In this document: in pieces, positions 47,826 to 58,846 of the stretch
How the letters are laid out: the number at the start of each line of letters is the position of its first letter
Numbering within the stretch: the first letter of the stretch is position 1
Source: Cristatella mucedo
Lineage: Eukaryota; Bryozoa; Phylactolaemata; Cristatellidae
DNA: 64,000 nucleotides
Direction of reading: 5' to 3'
NCBI GenBank assembly: GCA_009760855.2
Contig: WPIO01000009.1
Coordinates: 367,501 to 431,500, forward strand
Notes under the pieces: generated by a model
Told to the model about the DNA's origin: nothing
The model's database searches: none
What the model saw: the letters and a program-made list of their open reading frames with translations, nothing else
Translations under genes and position numbers: made by a program

Positions 47826-48066
47826 TATTAACAGCAGAATAGCCTTGATGGCTACCACCACCGCTTTCAGGGGGTACTGTAGGAGTTCACTGCCTGTGGA
47901 CTTGCTTCGCTGGGTCATAGTATTGTGCCGTCTATTACCGTCAATTGCACTCCCGGAAGTAGTGGTCACCAACTTGCCCCGTGACGGAAGGACAGACTTT
48001 CTCGCTTGAATTAGTAGGGATTAAAGGATCGCCTGCTGCAGGACTCTAACCCGCGACCTCCGTCGC
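47826..48066 (-). mobile_element. SINE 1 copy interrupted by about 140 bases
   Basis: The antisense 3' part CAGAATAGCCTTGATGGCTA with ACCACCACCGCTTTC is separated from the 5' part GATTAAAGGATCGCCTGCTG and CTCTAACCCGCGACCTCCGT. Confidence 0.65.
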
Positions 48067-48359
48067 TTAGGACCGTCGACAATAATCGCTTTTGCGTTGG
48101 AGAATGCAAACTTTAACTATCTTCCTTCTGAAACTCGTTCGCAAGCGTTGTCTCTGATTGCATTGTCTTTTATGGCGATCGTAATACGTGATCTATCCAC
48201 ACTTCTCTCCTACTCGTGAGCTTCTCACCAACCTCTCTCCTTCAGCTAAGTTTTCTGTATAACCTTTAGTTGCTCTTGATAGGCTAGACAGAAGTAAGCC
48301 TCATTACAGAGTGAACCCGTAAAATGCCCTAGCAAAGCACCCACTTATTCGTCGTGTCT

Positions 48360-48515
48360 TACTTTCCAGCCACACTGTACTGCCGCATACGTCCTCGACT
48401 GACCTCTTGACTCACTACTGTTTTTCACTTTCTGCTTATTGAGTGAGATTAAGTCTGTTAGCTACCGTGCCCGTACCGAAATTGGCTTTGAGTGCACTAC
48501 AGGAAAATTCTAGTG
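48360..48515 (+). mobile_element. LINE B 3' fragment
   Basis: GACTCACTACTGTTTTTCAC and GTTAGCTACCGTGCCCGTAC match the 3' region of the neighbouring LINE B copy, which starts about 100 bases later. Confidence 0.6.
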
Positions 48516-48619
48516 TTACGTCTGCTCAGTCGCGGTGGATGCTTGTTGTTGGAGTTAAAGAAGGAGATGCATATACAGTACATATGGCATCATCGAATTG
48601 CTTAGAAATGGAAATGCAT

Positions 48620-49705
48620 TACACCATGCGTTAATAGGATATCACTTTTATGCTGACGATACTCAGCTGTATTTGTCATTCAAACCGTCGGAATGTGCTG
48701 CAGCAACTGATAACCTGAATGCTTGCCTTGCCGACATTCGATCCTGGATGTGGGAAAACTTTTTCAAACTAAATGACGATAAAACCGAACTGCTGCTCAT
48801 AGGACACCCTAAGCGTGTGGCTGGATTAAAAGGATTTGCTCTTGTAAAAGGTGATCCTGTTGTACGACCATCCCCACGTGCTCGAAATTTAGGTGTCGTT
48901 TTCGACAGCTGCCTCAATTTTAAAAGCTTCATTCAGAAGACTGCTTCTACAGTTAGCCATCACGTCTGATCCCTATCCAAGATTAGGAGCTGTCTTCCAC
49001 AGTGGCATGTAACAAATTTAACTAGCTCCTTAGTTTGTCTCGGATTGATTATTGTAGTTCCTTTTTGGCTGGGCTACCAAAGAAAGCAACTAGGCCACTG
49101 GAGCTGACTTTGAATATGGCTGCTATGCTAGCCTTCAAGTCCCAGAGGTTTGAGCACGTGTCTCCTTTGCTAAACGAGCTAGGATGGATGCCGGTTGAGC
49201 AACGGATACAGAGCAAAGTTCTTACGCTGACCCACACGGCCCGCCACGGCTTGGCTCCTTCGTACCTAGCTGAACTGCTGCACCAGTTTCAGCCTGCTCG
49301 CACCCTTAGGTCCTGTGTGGACAATAAATTAGCTGTTCCATTCCTCCGCTTGAAGACAGTTGGCGACAGAAGCTTTAGCTCTGCAGGTCCTGTACTGTGG
49401 AACTTGCTTCCACAATTCTTACGCGACGATAACTACTCTCCTGCTACCTACTATGGCTCATCTTTTCCAGCGATCCTGAGCTGCGACTTCCATGCTACTC
49501 ACTACCTCAACTGCTCTCCTGACTCAGCTATGCTTCACACTTTCTCTCTGTTGCGGGAGATGAAGTCTGTTGGCTACCGAATGTGTACCGAAAGCCACTT
49601 AGGCTGTGAGTGCGCTTTGCAAAAATCTCCTTCGTAACACCCACATAGTCTTTATGACGTTGTGGAGTTACAGATGGAGATACATTACATTACTCGTGCT
49701 AACGT
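48620..49705 (+). mobile_element. LINE B, best copy (end of reverse transcriptase and C-terminal domain)
   Basis: A second CR1/L2-type LINE family, clearly different from LINE A. The frame at 48598 begins inside the catalytic box with [13 protein letters not shown], then LADIRSWMWENFFKLNDDKT and ARNLGVVFDSCLNFKSFIQK. The frame at 49035 continues with SRIDYCSSFLAGLP, RFEHVSPLLNELGWMPVEQR and HGLAPSYLAELLHQF. The 3' end has TAACACCCACATAGTC, then a GATACATTACATTAC repeat tail. A short frameshifted gap near 48967 separates the two frames. In mL48 intron 1, same strand as the gene. Confidence 0.85.
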
Positions 49706-50050
49706 GCACCCACTATTTTGTCTGACACCTGCCACCTACATAGTGCAGCAGTAGCAGAGAGGGATACGACGGTGAAGGGTCCCCTCCCCTCCCCCGGAGG
49801 TGGTGGAGGGCCCGGGACTGTTACAAACCTGTGCACCCATTGGACTTGAACCCATGCAACATCTGGTATGTAAGGAAACTCCTCCAGGTTCTGATGTACT
49901 GAATGTTATCTCCGATGGGTTCTGCAGCTTGAGAAACAAATGGGAATCTGAGAATCGGTGCTGTGCTTGTGGTTGCTTTAATAAACTGGTTTCTCATTGT
50001 TCTCTAGTCATCAGGTGGGCGGTTGGCCGTGATAAAGAAATAAATATATA
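49706..50050. other. No supported feature
   Basis: mL48 intron. Nothing recognised. Confidence 0.35.
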
Positions 50051-50051
50051 T

Positions 50052-50155
50052 AATTCATTTGGATAGCGCCCTACGAGAACCTGATCTCTATTCAGGCGCT
50101 TCACATATGCGGTGGGGGGCTCGAGCCCACGACCTCGGCTAGACCTTGGTCGAGC
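50052..50155 (-). mobile_element. SINE 2 copy
   Basis: Antisense ATAATTCATTTGGATAGCGC, ATTCAGGCGCTTCACATATG, GGGGGCTCGAGCCCACGACC. Confidence 0.85.
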
Positions 50156-50304
50156 GAGATCGATAAGATTTCAGCAATGCTCGGGCTACACATTTGGTTT
50201 TCCGTGTGCTTTGGAGCCCTTTCCTGTTCGTTCTTCGGCACTAGCAGCATTTTTGTGTGAATGCCTCGATCTTGCAAATGCTTGGCTGCTTTGATCTGCT
50301 TAGT

Positions 50305-50380
50305 AATGTAATGTAATGTATCTCCGTCTGTAACTCCACAAAGTCATAAAGACCATGTGGGTGTTACGCAGGAGAGTCTG
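50305..50380 (-). mobile_element. LINE B 3' end fragment
   Basis: Antisense ATGTA repeat, then CTCCGTCTGTAACTCCACAA and AAGACCATGTGGGTGTTACG. Ends about 45 bases before the mL48 exon. Confidence 0.8.
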
Positions 50381-50425
50381 CTCGTCTACTTCCTTCAGCA
50401 TTGGACTGCTGGCATTCTTTTGTAG

Positions 50426-50556
50426 TCTGTGCAACCCGATGTGCCCGACGTGCCCGAGCTGACTTTTCGACTGCGTGGCTACGATTTCGTAGTCCTCGAA
50501 TCGTTCAGCAAGTACATGCACAACTTTCTCCTGACATGGAACTGCGACACGGAATA
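50426..50556 (+). CDS. mL48 (MRPL48) homologue, exon with S10-like core start
   Basis: mL48 is a large-subunit protein of the mitochondrial ribosome with an S10-like fold. The exon follows GGCATTCTTTTGTAG and ends GGAATA/GTAAGT, entering in phase 0 and leaving in phase 2. It encodes SVQPDVPDVPELTFRLRGYD, FVVLESFSKYMHNFLLTWNC and DTE. The pattern L-x-L-x-GYD-x-x-x-LES-x-x-x-Y-x-HN corresponds to the vertebrate mL48 stretch AYDMTLAESYAQYVHN, recalled from memory. The join to the next exon restores EYFPVPARTW, aligned with ESYAMPTKT. It is expected to act in the mitochondrial matrix. Confidence 0.85.
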
Positions 50557-50964
50557 GTAAGTGGCTACTGAGAAAGAGTTCGTTAGTCGAGCGTTCGTGT
50601 GTCCTAATTAAGTCGACGGTGTGTTTTTACTTGGACTGACTGGTCTTTGATTTGCTTTACTTTAGTTTTTGACGCTAAAGGTCCATTGACCTGAGTGACA
50701 CGATGCTTTCGAATGCCCGGCTGTCAGGCGTCAGCCAGCTCAATTAGCAAGCAGTAGCTCGAGTATTCTCTTTTTTGATGACAATCGGCTGCTGGGGGAA
50801 AGCCCTCCTTGCACTAGTGCAAAACTCGTGCCCAGCCTGCGAGAGGCTGCTTGTGGCACTTTGCTGTGAGGGCCTCCAGACACCTGCTTTTCTTGGTTTT
50901 AATGCCAATCAGAAGACAAGGATATCATGGCTGTTGCCACAGCATAGAGATCATAATAATAATA

Positions 50965-51095
50965 ATATAATTAATTTGTATAATGCCCCACGAGAACTTA
51001 ATCACTATTCAGGTGCTTCACATATGCCTCGGGGCTCGAGCCAACGACCTTGGTCGGGGCGGGCACCCTAACTGCTGGACCAAACCAGCTTACGT
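50965..51095 (-). mobile_element. SINE 2 copy
   Basis: Antisense, nearly full length: ATTTGTATAATGCCCCACGA, CGGGGCTCGAGCCAACGACC and the head CTGCTGGACCAAACCAGCTT. Confidence 0.85.
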
Positions 51096-51579
51096 GGTAT
51101 AAAACTTTGGGCATTTTGGCATAACACACCAAAAGCCATGCAGGCTTTGAGTGCACTATGGAAAGCTGGCCAGCAGTTGTATCTGCTCGGTCTCTATGGA
51201 TTTACGGCTGCATATGCAATATGAATAGACATGTGCGTGGATAGAGTTATGGTTTTTTCACGTTTCGACGTTGGATGTCAGTGTGCATAGTTTGATCGGA
51301 CATCGCATAACTTGTATTTGTTTGTCAGGTCAGATGTTTCAGTGCCAGCAACTAGCTGTTCCAGTTTCCATGGAAATTCGCAAACCTAGGCAAACTTAGT
51401 TTGCACCCCCAGTAGTTTGTGCCCACTTCATGCTAGTAAGCTCACGTGGATCGTCTTTCTACCTGGCTTATACTTTTTTTATTTGCATTGCAGCTGTTTG
51501 TATGCAACCTTTAGTTTGTTTCTTTCTACCTTGAGGCTCAGTAGCAACTTTCACTAGCCCCCTGCCTCCTTGGTTTCAG
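51096..51579. other. No supported feature
   Basis: mL48 intron with a pyrimidine-rich end before the next exon. Confidence 0.5.
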
Positions 51580-51682
51580 TTTTCCAGTGCCGGCCCGAAC
51601 ATGGTCTGTCAAGACTTACCAACCAAAGTCAACCGTTGTCGACCAGCAGTTTGATATTGTCAAATACGAAAGAGCAATCAGA
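51580..51682 (+). CDS. mL48 homologue, middle exon
   Basis: Acceptor TCCTTGGTTTCAG, donor ATCAGA/GTACGT. Enters with one base (TA+T gives tyrosine) and leaves in phase 0. Encodes FPVPARTWSVKTYQPKSTVV and DQQFDIVKYERAIR. This aligns with the beta strand and T-x-x-x-HERVVQI segment of mL48. A second AG seven bases downstream (TTTTCCAG) would break the reading frame, so the first AG was chosen. Confidence 0.85.
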
Positions 51683-51828
51683 GTACGTACTGGTTCCTTA
51701 TTTCCCCTTGCCATTTAAGCTGCTGGAAGTCACAGTAAGGAGCCGTCTGTGCCTCTGTTTTAATGTCTCTTTCACTTCGTGTCTTCTTTTTCCTTGTGTG
51801 TGTCTCTTGCCCCTTTCTCTCCCCCTCT

Positions 51829-52342
<514 letters not shown>

Positions 52343-52695
52343 GTTTGAATGCCTCTACTGGGATGCTTAAAAGAAGCTCTGCTGGTTGTCGTTAGACCAT
52401 AGGATATCGTTTAGTGTCCTCGATGCTGGTATTGCAGTATTTCGAGGTGGGCGAGCCAAGGTTCCCTCTCGCATACTCCTACCTCGCACCATTGCCTTTC
52501 AGCTGGTTGTCCCCGTGACCGTCCTTGCTCGGTCCGCAAGCGGGCCATGTTGGGCTCCGGGCTTGCACTCTGTGTGAGCTGCTCCTCCTTGCTCCTCAAG
52601 CATCCTGCGCACTGGCCGAGTTCAAAGTTGAATGGTCGAACGCACTTCTTGATACGTTATCACTAGCCATATTGGTATGCTTCCTTTACATAAAA
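52343..52695. other. No supported feature
   Basis: Intron of mL48; nothing recognised. Confidence 0.35.
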
Positions 52696-52699
52696 ATGC

Positions 52700-52765
52700 A
52701 AAGTGCTTGAATAGAGATTTAGTTCACTGACGGTGCTATACAAATACATTATTATTATTATTTAA
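52700..52765 (+). mobile_element. SINE 2 3' tail fragment
   Basis: TGCTTGAATAGAGATTTAGT, GGTGCTATACAAATACA and a TTA repeat. Confidence 0.7.
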
Positions 52766-54020
52766 TTAGGCGTATTGTGTTTTGCTCCTAAGGGTCACCA
52801 GGTAGACGAACATTGGTTGCTATTTTCAAAGTAGGTCTCTCCACAGGATTATCACATTCAGGCAGGATTCAGGTGGTATGTTTGTTTGCTTTGATGTCAT
52901 CCCTAAATATTGAGTGAGCACTGTGATCGAGTGCTGCAAGCCCAGGACGAAGTGCTCAAATAGGAAGGCCTAATCCAAGTGCATGGTGGCCACTAGTCTA
53001 CGGTGGCATGTACAAAAAGAAATTTCACCCTAATGGTTGGCAAACCCAGAGAAATTTTGAGGTACTTCACAACACAGCTATGACCATCACACATCAAGAC
53101 ACAACCCAGCTTTAATAGTGTTTCAAGCAGCTGGGTTGCTGTTGCAGTCATCTCTGGAATAAGTTAACCGAAATAGCACAGTTTGTGCTGTAGAACCAGT
53201 CGAATAGATCAGTATTCCTTTTGGCAAAAGAAATTAGGCCTTCCTGCCAAAAGGGTATGTATTGTTCTAGCAGTATCACTATCATTTTGCAAGAGGCCAC
53301 TGGTTTTCTTCATGTTTGACATTAACAGTAGCTGCTTACACATATCCCTAGATCAAGCCTGTTACTGCTGTATGATGCAATTTGAGCATAGCTAATGGCT
53401 TCAATACTCAAATAATATTTCAAACAGCTTGACTTTTAGTCGTGGCTTGATAAAGCATTGCTATAAACCGTTTCTTTTGCATACTAGCTAATGGCATGGT
53501 CATATTTGGCAAAGTCTACAAGCTGAAGACTTAAATGACCACTGCTTGTATTGCATTGTAATCCTGTTGCCGGCTGTATAATGCAAGTGCTAGATCGTAG
53601 CCAGGTTCTAGTATAATGAACTGTTACGGTTTAGCAATAAAATGTGTTATTTATTGCTAGAATATTCCAATTACATGTTGAATTTGGAAATAATTCAAAG
53701 CATCTATAGTGAGCAACTTATTCGGGCACTGTTAGCTGCTATGGCAGTGCCCTAGTCACGTGTGGTTAAGGACGGTCGTGGTACTTGCTGCACTTCAAAC
53801 TTGAAAAAAATTCAGTATCCATGACAAAGGAATCTCCAGTTTCGGAAAGTGGTTTTATGGCTTGCATGCATTTTGATTGCAGACTTTAGCGCTCGTTGTT
53901 GTTAGCATCCGTGAGATGCCGATTAGATTCGACTTGTGCTGCTGATTGCCTCGGCTCAGCACCAGTTAATGGCAGTCTGCATGCAATATGTCATTGCAAT
54001 CTAATTGTTTGTATCTGCAG
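52766..54020. other. No supported feature
   Basis: Intron of mL48; no recognised repeat or exon. Confidence 0.4.
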
Positions 54021-54110
54021 GTAGATGGCATTCCAGCACCCAAGTTCTCTCTTGTGCTCGACGTTTTGCAGCAGCAGATGCCGGCTGGAGTAGAACTCGA
54101 AATAACTGAA
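54021..54110 (+). CDS. mL48 homologue, penultimate exon
   Basis: Flanked by TGTTTGTATCTGCAG and ACTGAA/GTAAGT. Exactly 30 codons, phase 0 at both ends. Encodes VDGIPAPKFSLVLDVLQQQM and PAGVELEITE. This matches the mL48 segment with a helix L-x-x-x-LE-x-x-Q followed by LPEGV-x-L-x-V-x-E, one of the family's most conserved parts. Confidence 0.88.
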
Positions 54111-54249
54111 GTAAGTTTGCAGCGCTTTGTACCGCATGGTGTTTCGATTTCCAGACTGTTGCTCTGGGATAACATAATGCTGCAAAATTGCTGGAAAAAA
54201 CCTTGAGTTAAAATGCCAGCGAATGTTAATGTCTATGGGTATGACCTCC

Positions 54250-54590
54250 ATTCCTATGCTTAAAGATTTTTGGCAACAGAAGCTTTTGCTGTGCAGGTCC
54301 TAGATTGTGGAACTCACTTCCACATTTTTTATGCAACGACATTTATTCTCCTGCCGGCCATGGCACATCCTTTCCAGCCATCCTGAGCTGCTACTTCTAC
54401 TGTAGTCACTTCCTACCCTGCCCTTCTGACTCACGTATGTTTCTCACTTGCTCTTTGTTAAGTGTGACCAAGTCTGTTGGCAACCGTATGCATCCCGCAA
54501 GGTGCTTAGGCTTTGTGTGTGCTATAGAAAATTCTACCGCACTCACTTTGTCTTTGAGGAGTTACAGATGGATACATTACAGTACATTGC
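54250..54590 (+). mobile_element. LINE B 3' fragment
   Basis: GGCAACAGAAGCTTTTGCTG, GATTGTGGAACTCACTTCCA, GGCACATCCTTTCCAGCCAT and the tail ending in ACAGATGGATACATTACAGT. Confidence 0.8.
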
Positions 54591-54604
54591 CGCATTCCCA
54601 GTGC

Positions 54605-55515
54605 CGGTATCATATGAATTTTCAGAACTATTTCAGTCGGGGTTCAAGCGACATTCCTCTACTGAAACTGCTCTCGGTGACATCATATGCAGCGATGATG
54701 ACGGAATGCGACTGCCCTAGACAAAACAGATCTTTTTCTCATAGGCGAATGAGTGTGTGGTTAGACGAGGAGGCTTTGCTCTTCTGATAGGTGATGCTGT
54801 TGTGCGACCATCACCGTGTGCTCGGAATTTAGATGTCGTCATCGACAGCAGCCTAAATTTTAAAAGCTTCGTTCAGAAGACTGCTTCCACAGCTAGCCAT
54901 TACGTAAGATCCCTATCCAAGATTAGGAGCTGGCTTCCACAGTGGCTTGTAAAAAGAATTTTAACTAGCTCCTTAGTTCTGTCTCGGATTGATTAGTGTA
55001 ATTCCCTTTTGGCTGGGCTACCGAAAAAGCCACTGGGCCACCACAACTGGTGATAAATATAGCTGCAAGGCTAGTTTACAAATCTGAGAGGTTTGTCCGT
55101 GTGTCTCCTTTGCTGAAAGAGCTTGGATGGCTGCCGGTTGATCAAGGGATACAGAGAGTAGAGTTTTTACTCTGACATATTTGGGGCCCCCCTTCCCCTT
55201 GGCTCCTTCATACCTCTCGGAACTGCTGCACCAATGTCAGCCTCCTCGTGCCTTCAGGTCCTGGTTTGGACAATAGATTAGCTCTTCCATTCCTCTGCTT
55301 AAAGACTGTTGGCAACAGAAACTTTAGCTCTGCAGGTACTAGACTGTGGAACTCACTTCCACAATTCTTACGCGACGACATCCACTCTCCTGCTGCCGAC
55401 TATGGCTGATTTTTTCAAGCCGTCCTGAGCTGCTACTTCCATGCTACTCACTACCTCAACTGCTCTCCTGAGTCAGCCATGCTTCACAGTTTCTCTCTGT
55501 TGCTATATGTCCTTG
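54605..55515 (+). mobile_element. LINE B copy, decayed
   Basis: FQSGFKRHSSTETALGD marks the reverse transcriptase start, followed by a large deletion. Then PCARNLDVVIDSSLNFKSFV, RSLSKIRSWLPQWLVK and later the C-terminal region with several stops. In the mL48 intron. Confidence 0.8.
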
Positions 55516-56660
55516 ATACAAAAAATAAAGCTCCATGACGTTTGATGATGTATACAGCAAAATGTATCCAGCCGAAATCAGAAGTGTTTCTTGCCTCATT
55601 TAAAACAAGCAGAGCTGAACGTGCATTTCGAATTCCATTCCGATACGTGAAGTATAGGCCGAGTTATGTAATTTAAAAGGCACCAACCTGCCCTGGAAAT
55701 GAAGCTGTATAAAAGTCACGAGAATGCACATTAGCAAGCTTCAAGCATGTATTTCGATCTACTAAGGTCTGACAAGTCGGGATATAAGTCGCATATGATA
55801 CGGAGATTTGTATAAAAAAAACTTGATTTTTTGCTTCCGGTTTACATCCGGGTTAGACGTGGTTCGCGCAACCATTTTTTCCTTCATTCGGAAGTCGTCA
55901 GAACTGTTGATCCCAGTTCTAACGTATTTGTCTTTCGGAAGGTACATATTCGATTGGCAGACAAATTTTGTAAGTTTTTTCTTGACAGTCTCCGTTAAGT
56001 CCGGGCCATGGAACACAGGTGTGAGCAGGCCATCATTCCGCACTCTGCCTCCACGGCAGAGCACGCCTGACAGTGGATTGGCTAGAGCAGGTGCCGGCAC
56101 CGTTGACGGTAGCAGCTAGGCATTAGCCCTTGCTAGCATCTCCAGCCACTGCTCGGCGCTGCAAAGGTGCCATGGCGGCTTGAGGCTCCTCTGCCTTGAG
56201 CCCTGAGCTCGGAGATGTTGAGCGGCAGCCGAGCAATTGCGGGCGCAGCGCAGCTGAGAGAAGAGACGTTTGAACGGAGCAAGTGGCGCTCGGAAAAAGA
56301 GGAGCTCGGAATGATGAAAATCGAAATGTTGTGCACTCATCCGTGCCGATAAAACTTGTGCCAACTCGGCTTCTCTGTCAGAAGCCGAGTCGTTTGCGCG
56401 CAGCGTGCCGCCCGCTGCCAGCTGAGCTTGCTCTCAGCTGCATTGATGGCCAGTCTGCAGTGGATACGATCTGAGGCTGTGGGTACCTGCCAATGCTGAA
56501 AGTGTGCAGCTAAATAGCCTCAGGGCCAGGTGGAACGGTAGTCTGAAGGTCAAGCTGAAGGCGAAATATCGTCGCTCCATGTTTAGTGTTAGGTGCATAG
56601 TGGAAGCCGTAACCGAGATTCCCGGCGGGCAGCACCTGCGACTGAGCAAAAGTTTGGCGC
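55516..56660. other. No supported gene
   Basis: Intron of mL48. A short charged frame near 56230-56370 (REETFERSKWRSEKEELG) attracts notice but lacks splice signals. Confidence 0.35.
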
Positions 56661-56661
56661 G

Positions 56662-56792
56662 GCCCTGGTCTGGCCTAGCGGTTAAGGTGCTCGCTCCAAC
56701 CAAGGCCGAGGGCTCGAGCCCCGTGGCATATGTGGAGCGCCTGAATTGAGCTCAAGTTCTCTTGGGGCGCTATACACAATTAATTATGTACA
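56662..56792 (+). mobile_element. SINE 2 copy
   Basis: CCCTGGTCTGGCCTAGCGGT as head, GAGGGCTCGAGCCCCGTGGC as B-box region, then GAGCGCCTGAATTGAGCTCA and GGCGCTATACACAATTAATT. Outer tail stem intact. Confidence 0.85.
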
Positions 56793-57023
56793 AATAAATT
56801 ATATTAAGTGCAGGCAAACTACTCTACCGAAAGCATTGCCTGTGTGGTCAGAAGATGGCACGTTGTAATTCTAGGAAGTGCTTGGCCCTGTGCCTGTGGT
56901 TCGTAGGACTTACTTGGTCTGTCTCACCTGTCGGCGTCTGTCCCATCTTGCCACCAGTAACTAGGGTAGGCCATGTCTGGTTACCAGCGGTTCTGGCCAC
57001 TACCATTAAAGAGCTGTGTTCAG

Positions 57024-57030
57024 TGTGTGT

Positions 57031-57079
<49 letters not shown>

Positions 57080-57096
57080 GTGTGTGTGTGTGTACT
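57024..57096. repeat. (GT)n microsatellite
   Basis: Two GT tracts separated by one TTA interruption. Confidence 0.95.
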
Positions 57097-57546
57097 GTTG
57101 CCAGTGCCGCTGGGTGGCAGGATGCAGCTGCACTGCCAGCGCTGACGAGTTTAGTGGCCGCCTGCTGGCCGCGCATTTACTGGGGACGCCGGCGACTCGG
57201 GTCGAGTTGCTGGGCTGTCTGCCCGGCCAAGGGCCGCGCGGGCTAGCGCGGCGCCAGCGATTGCCTCGCATGACCCTCTACCTACCCCATGCCGAGAGTT
57301 CTAGCTGTTCGTTCGTTTCGTGCGCCACGCAGCAGTTGCTCGTTGTCAAGGGCAGCTGCTGCCCTCTCGGCGGTGGCGCACGGGCAGCCGAGATGCGCTC
57401 GGAGCCCTCCGAAGCCACTCAGTAGTGACCGGCAGTGAAGGAGGTTGGCGCGACGTCACGACGGCTCTGACAAGACCCACCCCCTGCCCCATCCCTGGAC
57501 CACCCCCCCCCCGGTAGGCAGCTGACTAGTCTGTTTCTTTGCACAG
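57097..57546. other. GC-rich end of the last mL48 intron
   Basis: An open frame to the TAG at 57423 is GC-rich and could be an unrecognised exon (LPRMTLYLPHAESSSCSFVS), but no family is recognised. A C-rich stretch precedes the real acceptor at 57546. Confidence 0.35.
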
Positions 57547-57660
57547 GCAAACGACGCTGACGACGAGGTGCTCTACATACCCGACAAGGAATTGCAGGAT
57601 TTGCAGGGCCAGCTGCAGGCCATGGTCAAGGCTAAGGAAGATGCCAAGAAAAAGCAATAG
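57547..57660 (+). CDS. mL48 homologue, last exon and stop
   Basis: Follows TTTCTTTGCACAG, enters in phase 0 and ends with TAG at 57658-57660 after 37 codons. Encodes ANDADDEVLYIPDKELQDLQ and a lysine-rich end, AMVKAKEDAKKKQ. Joined to the previous exon it gives the mL48 ending in which LPEGV-x-L-x-V-x-E is followed by an acidic linker and an R/K-x-x-PELEEL-like helix. The combined recognised exons give about 163 residues, against about 212 in mammals; the missing part is the presequence end. Confidence 0.82.
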   Translation, partial: ANDADDEVLYIPDKELQDLQGQLQAMVKAKEDAKKKQ

Positions 57661-57839
57661 CTCTGTGCTGCTGCTGCTGCTTCGCTAAGCATTGGTAAAT
57701 AGAGAGACGAGCTATTATTGTACGCTGCCGTCCTTGTCCGCTCGACGGTAGTGCCACTTTTGCGCACTTGGGACACGCTTCGTCTAGGAATGTTTCAGAT
57801 TGATCGGCAGCCCTTCGTATTAGGTCCTCCACGAGTGAC

Positions 57840-57845
57840 AATAAA
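57840..57845 (+). promoter_or_regulatory. Candidate polyadenylation signal of mL48
   Basis: AATAAA, 180 bases after the mL48 stop and 146 bases before the convergent WDPCP stop. Confidence 0.5.
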
Positions 57846-57990
57846 TACTATTACGCTTGCAATGAAAAACCGAGAGAGGGTTACAGCCACCTTGTCACCT
57901 TGGCAGGTGGAGCAGCGGCCGCTGTCGCAAAATTGGCGCTCACTGCGCCTGCTGCCCAAGCTGTTCAGGCGTTCACTTTCAGCACAGTCG

Positions 57991-58038
57991 TCACACCACG
58001 CCGAAATGTATGACTTTAACCGCTTGCTGCGAACCATC
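57991..58038 (-). CDS. WDPCP homologue, last exon and stop
   Basis: The acceptor has a perfect pyrimidine run (TTTTTTTTTCAG). The 15 codons DGSQQAVKVIHFGVV end in TGA. Vertebrate WDPCP ends with the near-identical motif recalled as SLKMIHFGLV, so this short exon is unusually diagnostic. It enters in phase 0, as required by the exon at 58199. Its intron is only 160 bases. Confidence 0.9.
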   Translation of the reverse strand, partial: DGSQQAVKVIHFGVV

Positions 58039-58198
58039 CTGAAAAAAAAATTATAAATAAACTCATTTTGGGGGGCTGCTGCTGTTGCTCTCGGCTGCCC
58101 CAACCAGGAGGTGAAGCAAGCCAGCCGGGCGGCTGGGGTTGGGTTGAGGCCCTGCCAGACAGCCACCGCCGAGGGGATGCTAGCAGGCGGCAACTCAC

Positions 58199-58794
58199 AC
58201 TTCCGATCTTTGTCGCCGCCTGCTGGTCTTTCGGTCGGAACGCCAGCGGATCGTCGACCATGAGAGCCATGTAGTCGTCCAGCAGCTGGTTGGTCAGGTC
58301 GGCGTCGGTCTCGTAGCTGTACCCGGGCAGCGTGATGCCCGGCCCGTGTCGGTTGTGGTGCGCCCTGACGCCGCCGCCGGGCTGCGCCGTGGCCTCCTGC
58401 GCAGGCGGCTGCTGCTGCTGGCCCGGCGCGCTGCCGCTCGGCTCGAGGCCGGCGCGCAGAGGCACTGGCGGTGACGTTTGCTGCTGCAGCGGTGGCGGCA
58501 CCTTGCCCCGTCTCGGAGGCAGCGGCGGTGCCGGGCCGCGCATGCTGTCCGTGCTGGGCTGGCGTGAGGCGACCTTGTGGCTGGGCATGTAGCCGGGGAA
58601 GCCGTCCAAGCCGGACGCATCGGCCAGGCCGGCCGGAGGTGGTGGCGACGGCTGCCGCAGGGCGGATATAAACGGCATGGCTGCCGCCGAAGCTGCCCGC
58701 TGAGCCGAGACGCTCGCTGACGTGCTGCTACTCGTGCTGCTGTCGTCTGCACTGTCGTCAGTTGAGATGCCGTCGTCGGAGCTCACGTCGGCAC
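58199..58794 (-). CDS. WDPCP homologue, long disordered exon
   Basis: Entered after GTCGCTCACACAG with two bases completing a glycine codon, and left at GGAAGT/GTGAGT in phase 0; 198 codons. Starts ADVSSDDGISTDDSADD, then a serine run. It continues with proline-rich stretches (PAPPLPPRRGKVPPPLQQQ, a class of sequence that can bind SH3 domains) and ends TNQLLDDYMALMVDDPLAF. It replaces the shorter poorly conserved linker between the helical domain and the C-terminal motif of vertebrate WDPCP. GC content is much higher than in the neighbouring exons. Which parts are functional is not clear. Confidence 0.85.
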
Positions 58795-58846
58795 CTGTGT
58801 GAGCGACAAGGCATACGTCGAGCTTGACAACGACTAGGAGTGCTCC

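Noticed and set aside
56210-56370. Charged frame with ERSKWRSEKEELG as an extra mL48 exon
   Set aside because: The exons at 54021 and 57547 already join in phase and align contiguously with the family. No acceptor or donor brackets this frame.
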